A stretch of 64,000 nucleotides of DNA from Dipetalonema caudispina (GCA_013365325.1 JABVXV010000046.1:248001-312000), one strand, 5' to 3'. Positions 52,201 through 63,850 are shown, counted from the stretch's first letter. Notes: generated by a model from the letters alone, not told the origin. Made by a program: numbers and translations.

Positions 52201-55200
52201 GCAACGAGTGATCCGATGGTAACAGTAATCAAGAACTAGCAAACTGAGAGCAACTTGAATCTACATTAGCAAATGAGAAGACTGATGAAAACAGCATCAC
52301 GAAACAATATCTTCGATATCTCGATGTGAAGTGTCAAACGACACTCATTCCTTTCTACTTGTCTCAATTTAATACATCAATTAAAGGATGGCAAAGGAAG
52401 CGATAGGGAGGAAGAGGGAGGAACAACAAAATGTACACTAGTAGAATAAATTACAAGTATTGAACGCATCAACCAGAAATTTAATTCTAACTAAAATCTG
52501 ACTAAAAAAAAGAGGAATTTTGAGTGGAAGTTTTACAGTGACAATGCCGACAATATTGTGCCGCATGTGCATTTCCAAACCTCTTTCAATCATAATTATT
52601 TCAGCGTTGAAATAATTTGAAAACTGTCTGCTGCTCTCCGAATATAGCGAAATGAAATTCAACGAAGTGGAAACTAAAAAACAAAATTTCTATAAAAATG
52701 GCATCAAATGAATGCTAATTATGATAATTATGGTGATAGTGATGGATAGTTATCAGCTCCTCAAGCTGACATCTTCCCGAATATTTTTGTAGCATCAATG
52801 ATAATATAATAAATTCACACTAGAATTTGTATTAAACTCGATATAATTTAACAATAACTGTGGTAATAGCAAAAATAAACAGTATTACAAACGATAATCA
52901 GATGAGCGAACATTGTTTTTACTGATAACAACGAAAATTCCGTCGAAATTAGTCCCTAAATATTAGAAATTTCTACCTAGATTTCGTTAATCACTCGAGG
53001 AAAAGAACAGATTGAAGGATTATTAAAAGTCGTCATATAAACATTTAAGTGCCTTAACAATAGCAAAGCTAAACGGCACGAAAAGAGAAATGAGTTCAAG
53101 GTCAAAGTTTAGAAGGAAATCTTAGAGGGCGATGCTAATTTAGTAATATTTCTAATGATAATAAAAGTGGAGGAAGTGACCATGTATTGAGATGATGGTA
53201 GCCAAGATAATCAAAATATCACGAAGCATTAATGAAGAATTTAAATTTCAAGCAAGGATCAATATCTGCAGTATAAAGTATCTCTTTACAATTGCTTTTC
53301 ACTAATGATGTGTAAATTTTTGTCCAATTCAAGTGTAATTGTATAATTAAAAAATGTACCTTATTTCCATCAAATCTTTTATCCTATACTTATGGCTGTC
53401 GTTATTGTACAGCAAGTTATTAAAATCATCACTCGCTGAAAGAGGTAAGCGAGTGTGGAAGGAGCAATACAAGGAGACCAACCACAGTGAAATTTAAATA
53501 GTAAAACTGTTATTATTGCTCAACCACAGAATCTCACTCCGCATGTATTATCATTATTTGTTTAATTATAACTAGTTGATGTGTTTACGGTGGAAGAGAA
53601 AGGAAATAGAAATAAGCTTATTCAAATAGAAACTTAGCAGTGTATAGCATGCTTACAAACTTGCTAGTTAGATTCATTGATGATGTATATTTACAGCCTA
53701 GTTCTGACCTTTTATTGAAGGATAGAAATAAGACATCAATGAATTACTTAATTCTTTCCTCATCAAAACTTACTGATAGATGATGAAGGAAATCATTATA
53801 GCAACAATTTGTCAATTTCACTTGTCTATTCTGTCTACATCACCAATTTCTGCAGTTTGTTTGTTCAGGCCTTTCATAAGATGTGATAAATCAAAACATA
53901 CTATACCTATTACGAATGACGGAACCTTCTAAAAAGCTTTCATAAACTTTAAAAATTGCATCAAGAAGCAGAAGAAAACAGAACAGGCAAAGTTAAATAA
54001 TTTTTCTCCATTCGTTGAAGAAATTAATTTTGAAACAAATCCTCTGTAGAAAATAGCTGGTTTGAATATTTTGAGGATGAAATCATCATCGGCCAGATAA
54101 GCAAATTTCATTTTCGTCTACTCCATTTCAAAAAACTATAGCAATGCACTGAAGGGTATGACAATGCTGTATAACAAAAGTACTCATGGCTGGAAGTGAA
54201 TAGTGATGGAAGTAGCCAAATACTAATTTACCTCGGCCTCATGATGAGAAGGAATATGTTTCATTCGAGAGCTACCAATAAAATTAAGCCAAGGACATTT
54301 ATTTTGGTTACGAGCAAGAATAATGGGATAAGCTATCTAAGTACTACTACAAATGATCATAGAAAGAAGAAATAAGCAGGCATCATTTGTCATATATCTT
54401 AAACAAATGTCCTTTGTTGGATTCAGCAATATCAAACTGATTTAAAATGATATACCATTTTTCAGAAATTGTTTAGTAAATTTACAATTCAGTACTACAA
54501 AAATAACACTAACAGTGGTCGAGATTGAAATAAACAGATAGAATATCACATTCTAAGAAAGATTCACGACTCGAACAATCTCATGTTGATTTCGAATTAG
54601 CACATCTAATCAACTATCATATAGAAATCTATCTTTATGCTTGTACAGCAGAATAAATTCGAGCAATCCACCACAAACTTATCAATTCCAAGTCCAATAC
54701 TAATAGGCTCTATTCTTAAAGATAATTATTGCAGTCTTACAAGAAGGAATATGTACTAATTGTCATTCGAATAAAGATGTTAATAGACATACTATTAAAG
54801 ATGTTAATTGACATACTATAAGTATCGAAACTTCAGACATTTGAATCATCATTTCCGAAATACAGTTTAATTAATTTGTTTTCATCAAGCAAACGATTTC
54901 AAGAAGTGCACCTTTCATAATTTTAGTTTCAGCAAAATTTATACGAATGTCTTCCTCTTTCCTGATTTGATAATGCCCATGTAAAATCTGCTCGTTTAAT
55001 TGTAATTGCTATTGTGATTTTACCAATATCATCAACAACATCACTGTCGCCCATCATTACCATTAGCATTTCCTGCTTCCCGCCCCTGCGCATCTCTTAG
55101 CGTCCTCCCAATCAAGCGGAGCATGTTCCCCGCAGTTCGGATATTCGACTCCCAACACATATATAGTACAGCACACAACATTAATTGTATATGACCTTCG

Positions 55201-58200
55201 CTAATCATCTCATTTTTCCCTTCATTTATTTTATTTTACTCTTTTCTTCTCTTCCTTTCCACCGTTTGTTTGCATGCGAGGTTCACAGGTCCTTCTTAAT
55301 GTCGCCGACAATTGTTATTTCGATCCTTGTCCTCATTCATCACTTTAGTTACCTCGTTCTACCTCACTGAACCTCTAATTACACATTAAGAAGTCTAACA
55401 GAGTGGTAGAAAGAAATGTGACAATTTGAAGAGAAGCGCAAATGAGAACAGTAAATGCAATGATCGCTAATGCCAAAGTAATTTTGAATGTTACAAAGGG
55501 TATCACTTCCAACTCTTTCCTCTATCCCTTTCATCACACCTTGGCTCAATGCAATCACACTATTTGCAGTACTTAATAAAAGGCGTACAAAGTATTTCTT
55601 TGGAGTTTATTAAAGTCAAACTAACATAATACACAATGAAAAGAGGACAAAGAGTGGACCATCAATGGATGGTTTAAATAAAATAATTTCACGATAACTG
55701 TTGGTCTTCCTCGCAAAACTGAGACACGATGATAGCATACCAGTCGTGACGGACCGAACAATGACGGAGGTTAACAAGCATAACTGAATGGTCGCAAAGT
55801 TGTGTGTGTCCTTCGGACAAACATATCTCACATATGAAGAAGGCATGAAAGATAATATATGCCATAGTCTTTATGGGTTAATGAATAACAAATTTTCATT
55901 CCATTATTATTAAGGATGACTTTTGCTATGCAAAAATTACTAGAATCACAATAAGTGCTATCAAACAATACCACTAGACCAATCTTTAGACCATTACACA
56001 AACCTTACTTTTGGGGAGGCATAACAATATTGAAAGGAATCTGGAAAAGAAATCATATATGAAAATGATTAACAACCTATCAGTAATCATATCTAAACTT
56101 CTTATGATTCTAGATGGCAAAAATAGTGAAAAGGTCAAATTTCTAAGAGAAGTCTCAGGAGAAAAAAGAAGAAATTAGTCCACAACAGGATTAAATGCTT
56201 GATTCGAAAAAGTACTATGCCTTCGGAAGTGATGATGCGCAATGGAAGTACCTATACGATTTCCCCTCCTATCCTTCAATTCATTCATTCTAAGAATCAG
56301 CCCATCTAAAACCATTCATCAACGTTAATATTTCTGTAGCAAAAACTTTCCATTGCGGCTGTAAATCCATTTATTTATTCCCACCCCTTTAAAGATTTTT
56401 GACTCCTTTTTAAATAATAATTTTATCCTTCCTATCAAAAAATTTTCATAATGTCAGTCGTTTTCATATCAAATTGCTACAAAATCTGGTCCAAAATTTG
56501 CCTATTTGTTTTAATTAGAAATATCGGTGCCATAATAGTCCACGATTGATCAATCATCTCTGTCAGCCATATTCATATTAAATTGAATCTAATTTTCCCC
56601 TTAGTTCGGTAAGTGAAAGATATCTTGCAATTTGCACTATAAATTCACGCAAACTACTCATCATTTTGCTGTTTTCTGCATGTATGTACATGTTAGCATG
56701 ATGCATGCCATGCATATGTTGTTTTGCAAACATTACAGGCTACATACACAATTACTAGTCATATCAATTGCATTTCAACTATAACACAGTTTTCTTGAAA
56801 ACTTAAAACACATTAATGCTTGGCAAACAAAAACCCCAAGTATTTGTGAAATGAAAGCGAGCGAAATTTTGATTCATCTTACAGGGGAAGTTCTTCTTTA
56901 TGAAATGTAAATAGAAACAGTGCTAATTTCTGCCAAATACCAATTTAACGATTTGTGATTCATGGCCTCCTTATGAAATGAAAACTGGCAGACAACGGCA
57001 ACGATATAACGACGACATTATATTTATAATTGCTGTAGTTATGTGATAGCATGATTTCTTGATTCAACATTAATGATGATAAGATTGATGATGTGCTCTC
57101 TTAGCATTCAGTATCAATTATTTACTTGCTACAACCTACTATCAGTGATAAAGATAACGAAGTATTGATGGTAAATAAGTAACAAATTGACTTGTCACTC
57201 GTCGGAAACTAATTTACGCTTACCAGTGAATGCTAATTTACATATTTAGGTATAATTCTATCGGTAAATTAAGGTTTTAGTGTAGAAGGAGTTCACAGTT
57301 CCTTTAGCAGATTCTCACTATTATGATTACTCACAAATTAAATTTTCGGATTTTGGTAAATTGGATGATACAGAATCACGATTAGAATGGTGGGAATGTA
57401 GCAAGACGGAATCGATCATCTACTGTTTGTTAGATTTTGAGGATTTGTCACAGCCGGCATTAGTTTCGGTTCGCTAATAGCTATATTAATTTAATCTCGG
57501 CAGGAGGTACGTAACTACTATTTTATTCAGTCCTTCTCACAGATCGCCTCATCTATCTCTTTGCTGTTTATCAAACCAATTATCGTTTATGTACATTTCC
57601 AACAAGTGATTTTGTGAAATGAGGGGAGTCAGAAATAAAGGATAGGTGATCGGTTCCAATCAAGATCATTTTAAAATTTAAAGATTAGGGATTATTCTCT
57701 TTTCTCTCTTCTCTATTTCCAATCATCTCTTTGATTCCACAGGTTCTACTACCTCTCAGACCTCAATCCACAATTAACTACTAACTAATCGCAGAAGCAA
57801 ATCGAAAACTAGTTTTTAAAAATTTCGAAGCATCAACTGCAATCGCACTGCCTATTAACTGCACGTGATCGCAGAGTACACTTGATTTTGGGGCATCCTT
57901 CATATTATTTTTTCCCCATAGCCATCATTAAACGATTTATTTTCAGAATAAATTCTTAGAAAAGTAAATCTGGGAAACGATTTCTGAAACTGCTTGAAGC
58001 GCCTAGTAATTTGTAGCCCGAAAATTTCCCGCAACAAATGCTATCCAAGTTTAAAGAGTGAAGAATTGGTAAATATAAATGTAAAATAATTCTGCTTAAA
58101 AATAATAGCCGTAGTAGATAAAGCCCCCAAAATTATCAGTCCTAGTTTGCCTGAAAAAACCACCAGATATTAGATATAATAAACCTTCCGAAGCATTAAG

Positions 58201-60064
58201 TACAATGATAAAGAGCAGAATAACAAGGCTGAAATAAGGTATAGTGCAAGACTAACAAAGCTTTTCTGTGTTGCAATATTTTCAGAAAAAGTCATTTGAA
58301 GCAGAACAAGTACTAACATTATTTGTTAGATTGTATTCACTGATGTTTAATCCCATTTTTCTACCTTTAATATTGCTCTAATGCAAAATACACTTACCGC
58401 AACCAGCCTTCAGATCCAAAGTTCCCTGTTCTGTTCCAGTACTTTCTACATTTGGTGGATGTTGTTGCATGTGTTCTGCAACTTACACCAAATAAGAATG
58501 AACCTGTTCAAAATCTGGCTGCAAGAATTTCCATTATCGGATCAGCGAAGTCTTTTTAATTAGCAAAAGTCATATGCAAACTGGGGGATATTCAGAAGAA
58601 TCAGCTGGTTCAGTTTAAATCGGTCGGTTTGCATTCTATATTCAAAGCTTACCGATAGCGCCTGCAGTATCGGTTGTCTCAAAAGAACAATGTCGACATT
58701 CGAGAACAGTTTCAGGACTCGGTGACATCGATATTGCTGCCGTTGGCGCAGAACTACCATCCGGAGCGCTTCCAGCTTCACTGGACATCGATGCAAGTTG
58801 AGCTATCCGGACAGAGTGTGCACGACTTTCACAATGTTCGCGTAATGCCAACGGACTGAAAAAAAATTTCGACTTATCAAATTGGAGATACAGTAAATGA
58901 AAAGCGAAAAACTGCCTTAAAATAAAGAACCTTCCTGCTGGAACGATTATCACGAAATCATTTTCAGGGCAAAGAATGAAGGCATGTTATGCAATAGAAA
59001 GAAATATCACAAAAACTTTAACTTGATTGGTTTTCAATGAAGATTTCAATGAAATTTAAAGCCATCTCTTAGTTGTTTATTAATGATTGAGGCGAATTAA
59101 ATTCGCATCACTAGATTTTGTCCTCCGCGGTCAACCTTTTTGTTCAACTGTTGTCGTATAGAAAGAAAAGTTTCTTAAAATTCTTGAAATGGGTAATAAG
59201 GCTCAAAACACTTCAAGCTATAATATTCTGCAAAAGGGATGGTGATGAATATCGACGCAAACTTCTAATTTCCTATATCCTCCTCATCATTCTGAAGCTG
59301 CCGGAATGTGCAAGTTATTGATATTTAAACGACCATAAAAATATGCGGTAGAAAGACAGAATATGAACGGATCAACACATAAACACTTGCTTTTCCTGTT
59401 GCACATGCAAAAAAAGTCTTTCTATTATTACATTTTTTTTAGATCTTCGTTTTCTCCTGTCTTTGCGCTCTTTATCAGCTTTTCCACAGAATGATTCATT
59501 ATCAAAACATGAAAATGGATCTCAAATCACTTTTCGCTTTTTATTATCGGGGAAATAATTTATGCAACATCATGTGCGGAAAGTAAAGAAAGAATGGAAA
59601 AAAAATTCAAGATTTCGTAAAAGTACTATAAAATCGAGAAAGATGTGAAGCAAGATTTGTTTATTCTAACATTAAACGAGGTCCTACTATCATAATAAAT
59701 TCTGAAAAACCACGTGGTCCTTCATTGTGTTGAGGCAGTTTTCTATGAATGCAGAAGATTGCCTCAATACGACAGGATCAGGTAGCATATTGACTAAACT
59801 TTTGATTTGCAATACCAGACAATGGATTTTCTGGACGATCAATAAGAAGAAATCCCGAAGGAATTTCAAATATAAAGCAAAGGTCAGTAGAATATCATAA
59901 GAAATTAAAAAAGGAAAAAATTGAGGGAAAATTTACCATGACAAGATTTCTTGACATGCGCGACAACGAACCTGTACAGCACTTTTGGCGGAACTAATCC
60001 GACACAGTGCTGCCGACGCTGATAATGATATTCCAGCGGTGCCACCTTCACGCATATGATTCAT
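25449..60064 (-). CDS. zfh-2: ZFHX3/4-type zinc finger homeobox transcription factor
   Basis: Giant nuclear transcription factor of the ATBF1/ZFHX3-ZFHX4/Drosophila Zfh2 class. I joined 29 phase-consistent exons: 60064-59937, 58855-58653, 48298-48203, 42016-41886, 40476-40388, 37306-37110, 36818-36719, 36485-36347, 36225-36104, 35728-35569, 33169-32971, 32269-32147, 31957-31797, 31545-31243, 30898-30679, 30517-30333, 30131-30015, 29884-29698, 29488-29295, 29106-28924, 28767-28537, 28101-27940, 27741-27620, 27352-27157, 27056-26909, 26596-26383, 26252-26137, 25927-25719, 25604-25449 (about 1597 residues). Fingers start at about residues 34, 135, 170, 230, 258, 319, 384, 597, 1045, 1170, 1378 and 1550; homeodomains are at about 799, 964 and 1304. 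Human-like signatures include [41 protein letters not shown] and [12 protein letters not shown]. The last finger is incomplete at 25449; reading through would stop at 25380. The first ATG directly follows an acceptor, so an upstream exon is possible. Confidence 0.93.
26074..26096. repeat. A23 homopolymer in zfh intron
   Basis: Twenty-three consecutive A on the plus strand, which is a T tract within the intron between the zfh exons ending 26137 and starting 25927. The orientation could reflect a retroposed poly(A) tail or simple slippage. Confidence 0.9.
26919..27198 (-). other. zfh homeodomain C (matches ZFHX HD4)
   Basis: Split by an intron (27057-27156) after LTPLQVH. It contains [18 protein letters not shown] and the recognition helix [13 protein letters not shown], which match the last homeodomain of human ZFHX3/4. 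A C2H2 finger (C1378, C1381, H1394, H1400) follows directly, as in the human protein. Confidence 0.93.
29098..29459 (-). other. zfh homeodomain B (matches ZFHX HD3)
   Basis: Contains [24 protein letters not shown] and [12 protein letters not shown], with the intron after QK and ARK on the next exon. The following KIYENQ and a C2HC finger (C1045, C1048, H1061, C1066) repeat the human ZFHX3 order. Confidence 0.95.
30120..30494 (-). other. zfh homeodomain A (matches ZFHX HD2)
   Basis: Contains [20 protein letters not shown] and HWFRNTLFK, joined across an intron to [12 protein letters not shown]. The atypical WFRN helix and this downstream tail are hallmarks of the second homeodomain of ZFHX3/4. 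Confidence 0.95.
33821..33851. repeat. (AG)n/(AAAG)n microsatellite
   Basis: Seven AG units followed by four AAAG units inside a zfh intron. Confidence 0.9.
34190..34217. repeat. (GA)n microsatellite
   Basis: About fourteen uninterrupted AG/GA units inside the same zfh intron as the repeat at 33821. Confidence 0.9.
35900..35926. repeat. Poly(A) plus (TA)n tract in zfh intron
   Basis: Twelve A followed by about seven TA units, in the intron upstream of the exon at 35728-35569. Confidence 0.85.
37307..40387. other. 3.1 kb zfh intron
   Basis: Intron between the exons ending in DK(S) and starting with the SKKKTDRQ segment. It starts (plus coordinates) with a low-complexity array of TGATAA/AATAAY words at 37327-37425. 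The rest is AT-rich with no exon that I can support. Confidence 0.6.
40477..41885. other. 1.4 kb zfh intron with an orphan frame
   Basis: Intron that splits a zinc finger between LRTHLAE and EH. It contains a 119-residue minus frame at 41191-41550 that is discussed as a finding; otherwise nothing recognisable. Confidence 0.6.
45759..45782. repeat. T24 homopolymer
   Basis: Twenty-four consecutive T on the plus strand within the 6.2 kb zfh intron. Confidence 0.9.
46398..46414. repeat. (TA)n microsatellite
   Basis: About eight TA units inside the 6.2 kb zfh intron. Confidence 0.85.
51277..51332. repeat. 14-base direct repeat plus palindrome
   Basis: GCTATTGCTATCAT occurs at 51277-51290 and 51303-51316, 26 bases apart, followed by the palindrome TAAGCTTATAAGCTTA at 51317-51332. 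Confidence 0.8.
54773..54820. repeat. Two-copy tandem repeat, 24-base period
   Basis: A unit starting AAAGATGTTAATAGACATAC is repeated at 54797 with one or two changes (AATAGAC versus AATTGAC). Confidence 0.8.
58856..59936. other. 1.1 kb zfh intron
   Basis: Intron that splits the first zinc finger between CRACQEILS and CPLALREH. The plus frame at 59118-59321 within it looks random. Confidence 0.6.
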
Positions 60065-60668
60065 CTGGAACAAACAAAAATAATGCATTAATTTTCCATG
60101 CTTGAACTCCTTTTCCAAGAATGAGAAGTAAATAGGTAATTTGTCGAAACCGTAATTTGCGCTTTGTGAAGAATGAGATCTTCTGATATGTGGAAGTGGA
60201 TATAAGAGAGGTTAATCGTATTTCAAGTGATAACAAGTTGCTATGACCAATCAAAAGTTGTCATCAGTAATAAATTGTAGAGGTGTACTCTCAAAAAAAT
60301 TACGCAGGCCTTACAGTACTTTTCAGAATGTCTCCGGAAAAACGATATGCATAAGTAACATTCCGACTTCTGAACTAAGAACCAGTAAATCGTTGAAAAG
60401 GTGATACTGAGAGAGACGCCAGCGCTCAGCCCTCCTGCTCTTCCATCATAAGCCTCTCTCTTACTAATCGATCACAATATCAACAATTACTTGCAGCATT
60501 CATTTAATGCTCCTTTTTTAGGACCATCAAAATATGACAACCTTAGAAGTACTTTTTCTTTTTCAGTCGAAAAAAAAGGAAATGTTGAAAAACGTCCAAT
60601 GAGATATGCATGCTATGAAAAGGAAAATATTGATGATCAGAAAGGTAAGCAATGATGACAGGTTGCCG
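60065..60668. other. Upstream flank of the first zfh exon
   Basis: The minus strand reads TTTGTTCCAG directly before ATG at 60064. No upstream coding exon was found here, so this could be a 5' UTR intron, a spliced-leader site, or coding intron sequence. Confidence 0.4.
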
Positions 60669-60783
60669 CATGCATGTATGTATGTGTGTATGTACGTATG
60701 CATGAGTAGGTATGTATGTATGTATGTATGTGTGTATGTATGTATGTATGTATGTATGTATGCATGCATGCATGCATGCATGC
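60669..60783. repeat. TGTA/TGCA microsatellite
   Basis: About 115 bases of TGTA units with a terminal block of TGCA units (60760-60783), interrupted near 60700. Minus-strand frames across it encode HTYIHT repeats that are artefacts of the tetranucleotide. Confidence 0.95.
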
Positions 60784-60858
60784 CTATCTGTAAATGCTTC
60801 TGGTGATGCGGGTGATGGTAATGAAAGTTTGAAGACAATTCGCTCATTTGTAACCAAA

Positions 60859-60937
60859 ATTGGCCAATCAGCGTTAGCGTAGAGCCACGCCTTTCCAATG
60901 GCAAATGAATTAGCCGATGAGGATATTAGCACCGCCC
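60859..60937 (-). promoter_or_regulatory. CCAAT and GC/CACCC box cluster, possible zfh promoter
   Basis: Within 80 bases are the palindrome ATTGGCCAAT (60859-60868), GCCACGCC (60884-60891, GGCGTGGC on the minus strand), CCAAT (60895-60899, ATTGG on the minus strand) and ACCGCCC (60931-60937). Such a group is unusual in this AT-rich window. It lies about 0.8 kb upstream of the first zfh exon. Promoter function is inferred from composition and position only. Confidence 0.4.
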
Positions 60938-60939
60938 AT

Positions 60940-63800
60940 ATTTGCCACAGTAATTACTGCGAATTTACGCACCAATTAGTAGTACTACGTCTCGTTAACA
61001 ATATGAATTGACGTGTAATGTTACGAAAGTAAAAAAAGTTTCATCCCACTATACACAACTTACTAGTGAACAAGTTAGTCAGTATTACATTTTTAAACAC
61101 TCTGCTTCATGAAAACATCGTGGAAGTTTTTCACAACAATTTATATTAAACATTAACTACTCTCTTCTCACTTTTTGGACATCCAAATAACAATCACTGG
61201 ATGAACATAAACAAAATGAGATGTTAAAGAAATTCACAAATGAAACTAGCCGAAAAGACATAAAGCCGAATTACAGAACTATGGGCAGAGCAGACTGCAA
61301 TCGAAATTTTCGCATAAGCATTATTTTCAAATTAAAATTACGAAATTTCTAAAGATTGGCCAGAAAGATGTCAAATAATAGAATCTTCTTAATAACGTAC
61401 ATTATGATGTTAGACAAAGATGTCTTGAAAATCAGAATTTTCTACGATACTTTTCTAAGTGTGATATTTGAGCCATTTCCTTCTCTTTTCTTCCTTTTCG
61501 TCGATCTGTCTCTCTTCATTGATATGCTACATCTGTTACAACGGCACAAGACCAACTTGAAGCAGCAAAAAAATTTAGTCTGATGGAAGTAATATGCAAT
61601 AAGGATTATCCAGTCACTACAATTTGCATAAACGAAAATCAAAGCACCCAGATCAGTATCGCTGCTCAATTTGTGAGATTTATCGTTAGATTATAGAAAT
61701 ATAACTCCCTGCTGTGCTGCTGCACATCTTATATTTACTCAGTTTATTCGCTAAGAATATCTTAGCTAGAAGTCTTCTACATCACTACAGAATATAGACT
61801 GAAATGACTAGTGCTTACGGTACCTCATTCTTTGCTGCATCACCTGAAGTTTTCACTGATCGAATAATAACATTCGTCAAAACAAACAAAAGCAGAAAAA
61901 GCCGTTCGCCTTAAGTAGAGTTCATCATATTTTATGGCATCTCATAGTCACTCACATCACTTCGCACAACCGGAAATTATGGTGTTCGATAAAATAACGA
62001 AAACAAAAACTCGCGGATAATACATCTTTTGAAGCATTAAAGGTCATATTTGGTCATCACCTTGAGAGAAGGAGCAGAAGAAATAGAAGGACACTAAACT
62101 GAGAGGGGACGATGCGTATGAAACAGACAGGATAATCATCTTCACTTTCCCGAATAAACTTCCTCAAAAAGCTCATTAGAAAAGATAGATGTGGTCAAGG
62201 AAGATGGGGAGTTGCAATTAATGCGGAAGCATTAACCCAATGGGAGGACAATAGGGATATTTTCTGGTTAAGGTACTTCGTTGGTGGGTCGTTTCTATTC
62301 GGTAATTACTAACTATTTCTTCCTCATCCACTTCTTCGCATTATCGATGTGCTGGTGGCAGCGGGCTATTATTTATAGATACGCTTAAGTGGACCACTTT
62401 ACTACCACTTAATTGCAATTTGATGATGAGCAGTAGAAGTGAGGATGATGGTAGTAGTTGTTGAAAAGGCTAAGGACAAAAGTCACTCGAGTCATATTTG
62501 GAAATAAACATAATTGATGCAAGTCATAAAGATTGAGAAGTAATTAAGTAATGCAGTCAAGTATGTATGAATTACAGATGAACAGAAATTAAGGAACTAA
62601 GAAGACAGTATATGATTAAGATAAAGAAGCATTCAGTTTTAGTGATAGCATATGGCGCAAAAACATCGAGACAATCTTAAGCTAATGTTACAATAATGAA
62701 AATACAAATGTCAATCGTGATCTGACCTGATTGATGGTGCAAACAATTATATCACCTAGAAAAAGTAAGAATCCAAGGTTCTATCAGAAATAGCTACTTT
62801 GCCATGGGAAAAATATGTTTTACCGTAATTGATCGCATTGATTATTTCAATAGTGTCGTGTCAATGATAAAGGTTATGATAACATTAATTATGCTAAAAC
62901 AAAAAGTCTCAAAATTACTGTCTATAATTTGTTGAAAATTTACAAACAATATGAGACAGAATAGGAAAATAAGTGAACGATGGTTGCACCAACATCGTCT
63001 CGTCGAGGACCAATTTGGTAGGTATTGTTGTTGCGAAATATTCATTCATCGGCCTCAATATGGTTGGTGGAGTAGCAGGATATTGTGTAATTGAAGATAA
63101 TGCCAACCAGTGTTTTCGTGCCACCAATCATCCCTTCTCCTTCCTTTTTAATTCGATCCGTTTTTCCAATCTTTTTTCTCCAAATCAAGGTATTCCATGA
63201 TCAAAGTAAAAATAAAATGAATTGTTAATTCCGAAATGTTTCCCAAACCATTCCAAATCAACAAACCGGAACAGTCCAGTGTAGCAAGTCGACGCATGAG
63301 CCAATTGTCCCTCTCGAACTTAGCTTATCCGTTATCACTCTTCGACAATTCAATAGCATGTATATTTTTTGTTTGCAAAGTTCACGAAGAGTTCACCGCT
63401 ACAGTATCTCTTCCAGCACTTACCATTCACCCCCATCAAAGGAGACAATCTTCAGCTGATCAGAGAATGAAAAAAAAAAAAACAATAATTTATGTGCCCA
63501 TCAACACTAAAGGATACAGCGACGAGAGAAGAGTGGAAGAGAGAGACAAAACAATGAAACAGTATTATAACGATTAATTATAATATTAGCAAAGGGAAAT
63601 TATTTCGGAAGTGAAGAGCTTTCCAACTTTTAGCCAAAGTCTACCTGAGACATATTGCAATTGCTCTCTTTATTGCTGAGCCAATGAAGAGGAGGATTAC
63701 TGCTCAACGATTACCTTACTTTATGATCGTTACATCTCATTATCACTACAATAACAATACTTTGTGTCTACCTTTCATACTGATAATCTGTAATTGCCAG
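60940..63800. other. Region upstream of zfh, no firm gene
   Basis: No supported gene. A block at 62970-63580 has protein-like frames on both strands (discussed as a finding). The remainder is AT-rich non-coding sequence. Confidence 0.4.
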
Positions 63801-63811
63801 ATTAAAGTCAA

Positions 63812-63850
63812 GGAGGAGAGCGATGGGCGGGTTAGGGCGGGGCAGGATTT
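63812..63850. promoter_or_regulatory. Twin GC boxes
   Basis: Two GGGCGG motifs at 63825-63830 and 63835-63840, one helical turn apart, in a locally GC-rich block (GCGATGGGCGGGTTAG, then GGCGGGGCAGG). These match Sp1/KLF binding sites and suggest a promoter or enhancer, either for a longer zfh transcript or for a gene beyond the window. Confidence 0.4.

Larger units (their letters stand above)
48299..58652. other. 10.4 kb zfh intron
   Basis: Largest intron, from the exon ending at 58653 to the exon starting at 48298. It has purine-rich blocks at about 50160-50480 and 50670-50815 (including A16 at 50798-50813), a GATAA-rich patch at 48935-48990, a tandem repeat at 51277-51316 and another at 54773-54820. 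I found no exon with both splice sites and a motif. The minus frame 55616-55846 has scattered cysteines but no finger pattern. Confidence 0.55.

Noticed and set aside
60543..60932. Two 113-129 residue minus frames with HTYIHT repeats
   Set aside because: They are translations of the TGTA/TGCA microsatellite in several frames, and no splice or start context supports them.
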